Below, one piece after another: positions 7,053-13,984 of a DNA stretch of 64,000 bases. The notes beneath the pieces are model-generated. The model had not been told where the DNA came from. It saw nothing but the letters and a program-made list of their open reading frames with translations, and made no database searches. The stretch's first letter is position 1. Every line of letters begins with the position of its first letter. A program made the position numbers and the translations under genes. This DNA is from an uncultured Porphyromonas sp. (lineage in GTDB: Bacteria > Bacteroidota > Bacteroidia > Bacteroidales > Porphyromonadaceae), in NCBI RefSeq assembly GCF_938046015.1, contig NZ_CALIXW010000038.1, positions 1 through 64,000 on the forward strand. Reading direction: 5' to 3'.

Positions 7053-8957
7053 TTACTTCACTTCCTCGAAGTCGGCGTCGCTGATGTCCTGGCCGGGCTG
7101 CTGGCTGCTGCCGGAGGGCTGCTGTGCGGAGCCTGCCCCGGGCTGAGCCTCAGCGGCACCTGCCTGAGCGTACATCTCGCTGCTAGCGGCCTGGAAGGCA
7201 GCCTGCACCTCTTCGCTCGCGGCGTCGATGCCCTCGAGGTTCTGTGCGGCGTGGGCTTCCTTGAGCTTAGCAAGAGCAGCCTCTACCTTGGCCTTGTTGT
7301 CGGCCGAGAGCTTGTCACCGAACTCCTTCAGCTGCTTCTCGGTCTGGAAGATCAGGCTGTCGGCGTGGTTGATCTTGGTGATGCGCTCCAGCTCCTTCTT
7401 GTCGGCCTCAGCGTTGGCTGCGGCCTCGTCCTTCATGCGCTGGATCTCTGCGTCGGAGAGCCCACTGGAGGCCTCGATGCGGATCTTCTGCTGCTTACCC
7501 GTGGCCTTGTCGACGGCGGTGACGTTGAGGATACCGTTGGCGTCGATATCGAAGGTGACCTCGATCTGCGGCGTCTGACGAGGAGCAGGGGCTACCTCGA
7601 GCTTGAAGCGACCGATGCTCTTATTGTCCTTGGCCTGCGAGCGCTCGCCCTGCAGGACGTGGATCTCTACCTCGGGCTGATTGTCCACCGCAGTGGTGAA
7701 GATCTCGCTCTTCTTGGTAGGGATGGTCGTATTGGCATCGATGAGGCGCGTCATGACACCACCCATCGTCTCGATCCCGAGGGAGAGAGGCGTGACGTCC
7801 AGCAGGAGGACATCCTTGATCTCACCGGTGAGGACACCACCCTGGATGGCAGCACCTACGGCGACGACTTCGTCGGGGTTGACACCCTTAGAGGGAGCCT
7901 TGCCGAAGATCTTCTCTACGATCTGCTGGATCGCGGGGATACGCGTCGAGCCCCCTACGAGGATGACCTCGTCGATGTCGCTCTTGGAGAGGCCAGCGTC
8001 GCGCAGTGCGCTCTCACAGGGAGCGACACAGGCCTGGATGAGGCGGTCGGCAAGCTGCTCAAACTTAGCACGCGTCAGCGTACGCACCAGGTGCTTGGGG
8101 ATCCCACCTACGGGCATGATGTAGGGCAGGTTGATCTCCGTGCTGGTCGAGCTAGAGAGCTCGATCTTGGCCTTCTCGGCAGCCTCCTTGAGGCGCTGCA
8201 TGGCCATAGGATCCTCACGCAGGTCTACACCCTCGTCGGCCTTGAACTCGTCGGCCAGCCAGTCGATGATCACGTGGTCGAAGTCGTCCCCACCGAGGTG
8301 CGTGTCCCCGTTGGTCGAGCGTACCTCGAAGACCCCGTCACCGAGCTCCAGGATGGAGATATCGAAGGTACCACCCCCGAGGTCGAAGACTGCGATCTTC
8401 ATGTCCTTGTCGGCCTTGTCGAGGCCGTAGGCCAGAGCGGCAGCCGTAGGCTCGTTGACGATACGGTCGACCTTGAGCCCTGCGATCTCACCAGCCTCCT
8501 TGGTAGCCTGACGCTGAGCGTCGTTGAAGTAGGCAGGTACGGTGATCACAGCGTTGGTGACCTCAGCACCGAGGTAGTCCTCGGCCGTCTTCTTCATCTT
8601 CTGCAGGATGATGGCCGAGATCTCCTGAGGCGTGTAGAGACGTCCGTCGATGTCGACACGGGGCGTGTCGTTGTCGCCACGGACGACGGAGTAAGGCACA
8701 CGAGCGATCTCGTCCTTCACCTGAGCGAAGGTCTCACCCATGAAGCGCTTGATGGAGTAGATGGTCTTGGTAGGGTTGGTGATGGCCTGACGCTTGGCAG
8801 GGTCACCGACCTTACGCTCGCCACCGTCGATGAAGGCTACGACAGAGGGCGTCGTGCGCTTGCCTTCGCTGTTGGCGATAACGATAGGCTCGTTACCTTC
8901 GAGTACAGAGACGCAGGAGTTAGTAGTCCCGAGGTCAATTCCGATAATCTTTCCCAT
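7053..8957 (-). CDS. dnaK: Molecular chaperone DnaK (Hsp70)
   Basis: A 634-residue ATP-dependent cytoplasmic chaperone that works with DnaJ and GrpE to fold and disaggregate proteins. The N-terminal ATPase domain opens with GIDLGTTNSCVSVLEG. The phosphate-2 motif is DLGGGTFDISIL and the adenosine motif is VGGSTRIP. The substrate-binding domain begins near residue 385 (LLLDVTPLSLGIETMGG). The C-terminal lid is followed by a Gly/Gln/Ser-rich linker and the acidic tail DADFEEVK. Length is normal for the family. No CIRCE operator is visible upstream; the 5' intergenic tract instead holds a 22-bp palindrome array. Confidence 0.98.
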   Translation of the reverse strand: MGKIIGIDLGTTNSCVSVLEGNEPIVIANSEGKRTTPSVVAFIDGGERKVGDPAKRQAITNPTKTIYSIKRFMGETFAQVKDEIARVPYSVVRGDNDTPRVDIDGRLYTPQEISAIILQKMKKTAEDYLGAEVTNAVITVPAYFNDAQRQATKEAGEIAGLKVDRIVNEPTAAALAYGLDKADKDMKIAVFDLGGGTFDISILELGDGVFEVRSTNGDTHLGGDDFDHVIIDWLADEFKADEGVDLREDPMAMQRLKEAAEKAKIELSSSTSTEINLPYIMPVGGIPKHLVRTLTRAKFEQLADRLIQACVAPCESALRDAGLSKSDIDEVILVGGSTRIPAIQQIVEKIFGKAPSKGVNPDEVVAVGAAIQGGVLTGEIKDVLLLDVTPLSLGIETMGGVMTRLIDANTTIPTKKSEIFTTAVDNQPEVEIHVLQGERSQAKDNKSIGRFKLEVAPAPRQTPQIEVTFDIDANGILNVTAVDKATGKQQKIRIEASSGLSDAEIQRMKDEAAANAEADKKELERITKINHADSLIFQTEKQLKEFGDKLSADNKAKVEAALAKLKEAHAAQNLEGIDAASEEVQAAFQAASSEMYAQAGAAEAQPGAGSAQQPSGSSQQPGQDISDADFEEVK

Positions 8958-9327
8958 AATGTTCTATTCTTTTTTGTTTGTCTATTTACGTTGTTAGGTC
9001 TTGCGAGCGGGGCGGCGGCTCCATGATGTCGCCCGCTTCACCTGAGTTCCCGCGGGTGCTGTCGCGCCACAGCGGGAGGCGGTGAGGGGCTTCATCTATA
9101 GGAGTCTAAACTCACACTCACACCCTACTTAAGGCAAAGGCTGTGCCAGCGAGCCGCCTGACGCACTGTCTGCCAAAGTGTCCGCTCTGTCCCTCCCCTA
9201 CAGCTCCTCACACTGTCATCGCGGCCGTCTCGTGGCCTCTGTGTCGGGCTCAGGCTGGCAGGCAGGCGAAGGAAGGCGGGCGCTGCACCCCAAGGCGGGC
9301 CAAGCTCCCCGCTGCCTGGAGGCTAAG
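8958..9327. other. Intergenic tract upstream of dnaK
   Basis: No gene is seen. Several GC-rich self-complementary segments occur around 9000-9090, but no clear -7 box or heat-shock operator is visible. The tract leads into the palindrome array at 9328-9411. Confidence 0.4.
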
Positions 9328-9411
9328 CTGAGGGATATCCCTCAGCGCGCCGACGGATACCCATCGGCCTGCTGACGGATAGCACTCAGTCCACTGACTG
9401 ATATCGGTCCG
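9328..9411. repeat. 22-bp palindrome array A (4 units)
   Basis: Four 18-bp imperfect palindromes at 9328-9345, 9350-9367, 9372-9389 and 9394-9411, with 4-bp spacers. The first unit, CTGAGGGATATCCCTCAG, is a perfect palindrome. The array lies between the dnaK start and the hpf stop. Confidence 0.85.
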
Positions 9412-9589
9412 CACGCCTCGGGCTAAGGAGGCCAAAGCGTCCCAGCCCGCAGCTGCTTGCCCTACCCGCCCGACGAGCATCGCCCGACACAGCGCCCGTA
9501 CTCCCTCCTATATATACATACGCACGCGCGCAGGCGAGGTGGGGGCGGCTGCCTGAGGCCAGGGGGACAAGCGGGGCGGGTAAAAGACG

Positions 9590-9624
9590 AGCGCGGCCTA
9601 GCACCGTGTGTGCTAGGCCGCGCT
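9590..9624 (-). terminator. hpf terminator
   Basis: A perfect 14-bp stem (9590-9603 with 9611-9624) lies about 45 bases after the hpf stop, with TTTT following on the minus strand. Confidence 0.75.
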
Positions 9625-9669
9625 TTGCCTTACCCCGGAGGGCTGATGCTGTATGTAGTGCTCTGGGGC

Positions 9670-9957
9670 TTATTGTTCCTTATGCTTCTCTAGCTTGCGC
9701 TTGAGGGCGTCGATACAGAGGTCGACGGCCTCCTCGAAGCTATTGCCCGTCTTCTCGGCGAAGAGATCGGGTCCACCCACCTGGAGCTTGATCGAGGCTT
9801 CCTTATTGTTCGACACCTCGGGCTTGACGACCTTGAGCACGACCTCAGCGCGCTGGATATCGTCGGCGAAGCGGTTGAGCTTCTCGAGCTTCTTGTGGAT
9901 GAATTCCTTCAGCTGGAGGCTAGCATCGAAATGCAGGGCTTGAATGCGGATGTCCAT
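9670..9957 (-). CDS. hpf: Ribosome hibernation-promoting factor, HPF/RaiA family
   Basis: A 95-residue short-form factor that binds the 30S decoding region and stabilises inactive ribosomes in slow growth. The sequence shows the beta-alpha-beta-beta-beta-alpha fold pattern: IRIQALHFDAS, the helix LKEFIHKKLEKLNRF, strands around EVVLKV and ASIKLQV, and the basic C-terminal helix DLCIDALKRKLEKHKEQ. The long-form C-terminal dimerisation domain is absent. The start at 9957 is taken because it gives the family N-terminus MDIRIQ; an upstream in-frame ATG at 10029 would overlap the promoter. A strong -33/-7 promoter lies at 10040-10070. Confidence 0.9.
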   Translation of the reverse strand: MDIRIQALHFDASLQLKEFIHKKLEKLNRFADDIQRAEVVLKVVKPEVSNNKEASIKLQVGGPDLFAEKTGNSFEEAVDLCIDALKRKLEKHKEQ

Positions 9958-10039
9958 AGTTGTAGCGTAGTTAGTCCCCCGTAGGGGAGGTGAGACCATA
10001 GTGGACAAGGTACGGGGCGCTCCCCTCATACCTTCAGTT

Positions 10040-10070
10040 CAAAGGTAGGTAAAAAGATCCTGAACTGCAA
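10040..10070 (-). promoter_or_regulatory. hpf promoter
   Basis: TTG (10070-10068), 20 bp, then TACCTTTG (10047-10040) on the minus strand. The predicted transcript starts near 10033. Confidence 0.65.
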
Positions 10071-10167
10071 GCCCCTTAGCAGCGCTACCGCGCTCCTCTC
10101 GGGAGGGCGGTCCGAGGCGCGAAGTGTAAAAACCTGCACCGAAATGCAGGAATTGTGCAGCTTTGTT

Positions 10168-10175
10168 TATCTTTG
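10168..10175 (+). promoter_or_regulatory. -7 box for outer membrane protein gene
   Basis: TATCTTTG on the plus strand lies 56 bases before the start of the gene at 10232. No -33 match is seen at 20 bp. Confidence 0.5.
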
Positions 10176-10231
10176 CCCTCGGGAACTCCTCGGAGCCTCC
10201 CCCGCTTAACAAACTAATTATCATATAGCAG

Positions 10232-10738
10232 ATGAAGAAATTTGTACTCGGAGTGCTTGCACTCCTCGGCACTACGGGCCTAGCGCAGGCGCAGGACGTC
10301 TTTGGCAAGGGTGATAAGATGATCAACCTCGGCCTCGGCCTGGGCTCCAGCTTCGGCTCCCTGAGCCTCCCCCCCATCTCCGCTAGCTTCGACTACGGTG
10401 TAGCTGACAACCTCATCAACGGGGACAACGGCTCGATCTCTGTCGGTGCGCAGGTCGGGTTCGCTGGCTCGAAGTATGCCAACATCGGTCTCGTCGGTGC
10501 ACGTGGTGCCTTCCACTACCAGTTCGCTTCCAAGCTCGACACCTACGCAGGGCTCATGCTGGGCTACAACTACGTGAACTGGAAGACGGGCTACGACGCT
10601 AGCTTCTATAGCTACGACAGCTTTGGCTACAACGTGTTCATCGGGGCCCGCTACTTCTTCACCGACAAGATCGGCGCCTTCGCCGAACTCGGCTACGGGA
10701 TCTCCTACACGACGCTTGGCGCCACCTTCCGCCTCTAA
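10232..10738 (+). CDS. Small outer membrane beta-barrel protein
   Basis: Encodes 168 residues. A Sec signal peptide (MKKFVLGVLALLGTTGLAQAQ) is followed by a compact Gly/Tyr/Ser-rich barrel. Strands alternate as in ANIGLVGARGAFHYQF, DTYAGLMLGYNYVNW and FGYNVFIGARYFF, and the C-terminus reads GYGISYTTLGATFRL. The length fits an eight-stranded OmpX/OmpW-like barrel. The start is supported by an AT-rich ribosome-binding region and the -7 box at 10168. It is a single-gene unit with its own terminator at 10781-10818. The ligand or role is unknown; it may be structural or for adhesion. Confidence 0.75.
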   Translation: MKKFVLGVLALLGTTGLAQAQDVFGKGDKMINLGLGLGSSFGSLSLPPISASFDYGVADNLINGDNGSISVGAQVGFAGSKYANIGLVGARGAFHYQFASKLDTYAGLMLGYNYVNWKTGYDASFYSYDSFGYNVFIGARYFFTDKIGAFAELGYGISYTTLGATFRL

Positions 10739-10780
10739 GGTCTATCCCGGGCAGCCACACGGCTAGCCTCCCACATGACG

Positions 10781-10818
10781 GCGCGCCCCTCATCTCCAGG
10801 CTGAGATGAGGGGCGCGC
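10781..10818 (+). terminator. Terminator after outer membrane protein gene
   Basis: A perfect 16-bp GC-rich stem (10781-10796 with 10803-10818), 42 bases after the stop. It lacks a long T-run. Confidence 0.75.
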
Positions 10819-11180
10819 TACATTAAGCGATCAGCCCCAGCCCGAAAGGAGGAGGGCTGAGGCTGCGCAGACAGGTATGTGTATCTCTGGTATTGATACT
10901 ACACTGTGTGATCTAAGGTCAACGAATGATTGCTTCGAATTGGTACTACAAAGGTCTCTCTTTCCTAGGAGAAGACCAAGCCTAAATAGCTCTGGAAGGG
11001 AGATTTAACAAAGGTTTACCGCCCGTCCCCTGGCAAAGAGCGCCCCGCCCGAAGGGACTAGGACAAGCTCTCAGAGCTAAGGAGCTAAGGCCTAGCCCCT
11101 TGGGGCGGGGCACAGGGCAGAGGTAAGGCGCGGCTCGGGCTACAAAGGCTTGAGCCTTTTTACAACTATTAGCCCACAAA
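10819..11180. other. Intergenic tract with a 21-bp inverted repeat
   Basis: No supported gene. Positions 11042-11062 pair with 11091-11111 at 19 of 21 bases, and a 6-bp hairpin lies inside the loop (agctct/agagct near 11067-11079). The stretch 10870-10990 is locally AT-rich. No promoter or reading frame with protein features was found. Confidence 0.45.
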
Positions 11181-11230
11181 AAGCGTCCCCCACAGCCCGA
11201 TCCAGTGATTCGGGGCTGTGGGGGACGCTT
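11181..11230 (-). terminator. Terminator of the metalloprotease/SusCD locus
   Basis: A long near-perfect stem of about 20 bp (11181-11200 with 11210-11230, one bulge) follows the metalloprotease stop. A T-run extends from the stem base on the minus strand (TTTTT at 11182-11178). Confidence 0.8.
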
Positions 11231-11262
11231 GCTAGAGGCTTAGCGCCTCGGGAGGAAGGCCT

Positions 11263-13980
11263 TTACTTAGGCTTGCTGATGGCCTCGAGCTTGCGCAGGA
11301 GCAGCTCGTAGTGCAGGCGCAGCTCGCTGTTCTTGGTCGTGGGGATGACCTTGCGCAGCAGTGCCTCGAGGCGGTACTGCAGGGGCAGATAGAGCACATC
11401 GGTATTGTTGATGGCGGCTGTGAAGAGGTCGGCTGGCTCGCCATAGCTAACCCCGAAGTTGAGGAAGCCGCGGCTACCCAGCCCCTCAGCGTGCTCCTCC
11501 GTGCCGTGCTGGCGGTCGAAGCTGCACTGATGACTCCCCCCCGACTGCTGGGAGAGCAGGGCGATGAACTCCTCATCCGTCATCCCCTCCTTACGCTCGG
11601 GGCGCTCTGCCTCGTAGCCCGTGAGGGCGGCAAGCCCAGCGGGGACGGAGACGCGAGGCGGCGCGCTCTTGCTCGCCAGCTCGGAGGTGTAGGCGCTGAT
11701 GTAGCGCACGTAGTACTCCTGGAGCTGGAGCTCGGCGGGCGTCAGCTGCTCACGGCCTGCCTGTGTGGGGGCGAAGACACGAGCGAAGACCTCGTCGGCA
11801 TAGTCCTGCGGAGCGTAGGAGGTCGAGTCGAGGTAGTAGGAGAGATTGAGCGAATTGATATTGCGGATAGCCATAGCACGTGCCATAGCACCGAGGCGTA
11901 CGAAGGGCGAATCCCCGACGACATCGGTCATCGTCTGCTCCAGCGCCTCGTTGCGCAGGCTGTCGATACTGAGCGCCTGATCCAGCAGCCAGAGGGCGGA
12001 GGCACGCTGCTTGTCGCGTGGGACGACCTTGTAGCGTGGCAGACCGCTGGCCTCATCCGTCTGGTAGAGGTAGATCCCAGGGACGTTGATGAAGACATTA
12101 TTGACGTAGCGCAGCGCCTGATCCGCGATGCCGCGGTAGAGCTGGCTACGGTGCTCGGCCTGCTCGGGCTGGGGGAACCACTCGCCTAGGTGGCTGACGA
12201 TGTACTTGAGATTCTTGAGTCCCAGCGTGCTGGCAGCTACGGGGTCGTTGGACAGATCCTCCTCGATGGACGAGGGGTCATAGCGCTCCTCCCCTACCTG
12301 CTGCAGTCCGTAGCGGTACTCGGGGTCATGGGCGTGCTGATCGATGAGCTTATTCAGCTCGGCCTGCTCGGCTAGGATGTCGCCCTTGCTGTCGGGGAAG
12401 TAGCGGTAGGTCCAGTCGATCATGTACTTGTCGTAGGTGCCTACGGTGGGCGGGTCGAGGGTAAGGCCCTTGTCGCCTGGCTGCGCTACGTAGTTGAAGC
12501 GCGCGTAGTCCATGATCGAGGGCGTCGTGCCGTGCACGGCGGTGAAGGTAGCTGAGCGCAGCGAGTCGACGCTATAGGCGGCGGAGGCACCCATGTTGTG
12601 CATGAAGCCCAGCGTATGCCCGATCTCGTGGGCGATGACGTACTTGAGGCTCTTAGCCATGAGGCTGTCGGGGAGCTTGACGGCACGTACAGCGGGGTCT
12701 ACCTGAGCGGTCTGGATGAAGCGCCAGTTATTGTTCAGCTTGGAGACATCGCTCCATACGAGCACCGAGGCATTGATGATCTCGCCGCTGCGGGGGTCCG
12801 TCCAGCTGGGGCCCATAGCATTCTCGGTGGCGATGGGGATATAGCGGATACAGTTGTACTTGAGGTTGTCGGGATCGAAGCTAGGGTCGTCCTTGGGGAA
12901 GTCGCGTACCTCGAGGGCGTCCTTGAAGCCGATGCGCTCGAAGGCCGCATTCCAGCGCAGCGTCCCCTCCTTCATAGCCTCCTTCCAGATCGGGGGGAAG
13001 GCGTTGTCGACGTAGAAGACGATGGGCTTGACGGGTCGCACGGCCTCACCGCGCTTGTAGGCAGCGATGTCAGAGGGCACGAGGCGGAAGCGGTGCGCGA
13101 AGCGGATGGTCTCGAACTGGCGCGTCTCGGGGTCGTAGCCGCTCTTGCTCGTCTGGAAGACGCCGATGCGCGTATCACTGAGGCGAGGCGTCATGGGCTC
13201 CTTCGGCAGGCGTAGGATGGTGAAGGTCGCCCCAAGGGTCACGGGGTAGTCCTTGAGCGGACTGCCGCCTCCCTGCGCCGAGAGCGTCAGGCGGTAGCTG
13301 CGGTCGACCTTGATGGAGACATTGTCGTCGAAGCTCTTCACCTCTCGGATATGCGTCAGCTCACCCAGCGGACGGGCGTTGATGCTGTAGCGCCCGACAC
13401 TGCGCGCTAGGAGGCGGAAGTACTTCTGGTCCGTCGTGAAGAGGTTCGTCACGTCGACGACGACGGTCGTCTTGTCCTTGTTCCAGGCACGGATGGGGAA
13501 CTTGTACAGCGCCAGATCCGTGTAGCTCTGCTGCAGGCGTGCGCGCTCTGCCTTCCCCTGATGCGGGGAGATCAGATGGGGCTCGCTATTGACCGCCTCG
13601 AGGACGATAGCGCTGTCGCGCTGGGCGAAGCGCATGTGCACGGGGTTGCTGTTCTTGAAGCCCACCATGCCGAGCTGGGGGTTGGAGATCGAGGAGAGCG
13701 TCACTCCGATGAGGATCTCCTCCCCGATGGTCTTGGTGGGGATCTCGAGGTAGAGCTGGTTGTCGGTCTTGTGCAGGGTAAGGAAGGAGCCGCGGGCAGA
13801 CTCGATCTTCTCCGCCCCGACGATACGCTCGTAGGCGCTCTTCTGGGGCGGGGTCGTCTGCTCGGTCTTGGCCTTCTTCTTCCGCTTGAGGAAGTCGAAG
13901 ATCCCCGCATGGGCGCTGAGCGGCGCTGCCACGAGGGCGGCCGCCAGCGCTAGGAGGGATAGTTGCTTATGTCTGATCAT
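11263..13980 (-). CDS. Zinc-dependent metalloprotease (DUF5117/DUF5118 family), catalytically intact
   Basis: A 905-residue exported protein, signal peptide about 1-25 (LVAAPLSAHA). It shows the Bacteroidota layout DUF5118 (about 40-100), DUF5117 (about 100-300) and a metzincin-like domain (DUF4953). The zinc motif HEIGHTLGFMH lies at about residues 450-460 and fits HExxHxxGxxH. A candidate Met-turn, SIMDYARF, follows. These proteins are expected at the cell surface or in the periplasm, where they cleave proteins or peptides. It is the last gene of the locus, 4 bases after its paralog at 13985-16639, and ends at a strong terminator. The paralog has lost both motifs. Confidence 0.88.
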   Translation of the reverse strand: MIRHKQLSLLALAAALVAAPLSAHAGIFDFLKRKKKAKTEQTTPPQKSAYERIVGAEKIESARGSFLTLHKTDNQLYLEIPTKTIGEEILIGVTLSSISNPQLGMVGFKNSNPVHMRFAQRDSAIVLEAVNSEPHLISPHQGKAERARLQQSYTDLALYKFPIRAWNKDKTTVVVDVTNLFTTDQKYFRLLARSVGRYSINARPLGELTHIREVKSFDDNVSIKVDRSYRLTLSAQGGGSPLKDYPVTLGATFTILRLPKEPMTPRLSDTRIGVFQTSKSGYDPETRQFETIRFAHRFRLVPSDIAAYKRGEAVRPVKPIVFYVDNAFPPIWKEAMKEGTLRWNAAFERIGFKDALEVRDFPKDDPSFDPDNLKYNCIRYIPIATENAMGPSWTDPRSGEIINASVLVWSDVSKLNNNWRFIQTAQVDPAVRAVKLPDSLMAKSLKYVIAHEIGHTLGFMHNMGASAAYSVDSLRSATFTAVHGTTPSIMDYARFNYVAQPGDKGLTLDPPTVGTYDKYMIDWTYRYFPDSKGDILAEQAELNKLIDQHAHDPEYRYGLQQVGEERYDPSSIEEDLSNDPVAASTLGLKNLKYIVSHLGEWFPQPEQAEHRSQLYRGIADQALRYVNNVFINVPGIYLYQTDEASGLPRYKVVPRDKQRASALWLLDQALSIDSLRNEALEQTMTDVVGDSPFVRLGAMARAMAIRNINSLNLSYYLDSTSYAPQDYADEVFARVFAPTQAGREQLTPAELQLQEYYVRYISAYTSELASKSAPPRVSVPAGLAALTGYEAERPERKEGMTDEEFIALLSQQSGGSHQCSFDRQHGTEEHAEGLGSRGFLNFGVSYGEPADLFTAAINNTDVLYLPLQYRLEALLRKVIPTTKNSELRLHYELLLRKLEAISKPK

Positions 13981-13984
13981 CGGA

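Noticed and set aside
7251..9026. Long open frame of 591 codons on the strand opposite dnaK
   Set aside because: It mirrors dnaK in a GC-rich genome with strong codon bias, has no recognisable domain and no promoter. Similar mirror frames lie opposite pyk (30630-32066), the M60 gene (48901-50430), SusD and SusC (52706-57723).
8958..9327. A CIRCE heat-shock operator upstream of dnaK
   Set aside because: No TTAGCACTC-N9-GAGTGCTAA motif or close variant could be found on either strand.
9143..9693. Small frames in the dnaK-hpf gap
   Set aside because: They cross the palindrome array and the hpf terminator and have biased low-complexity products.
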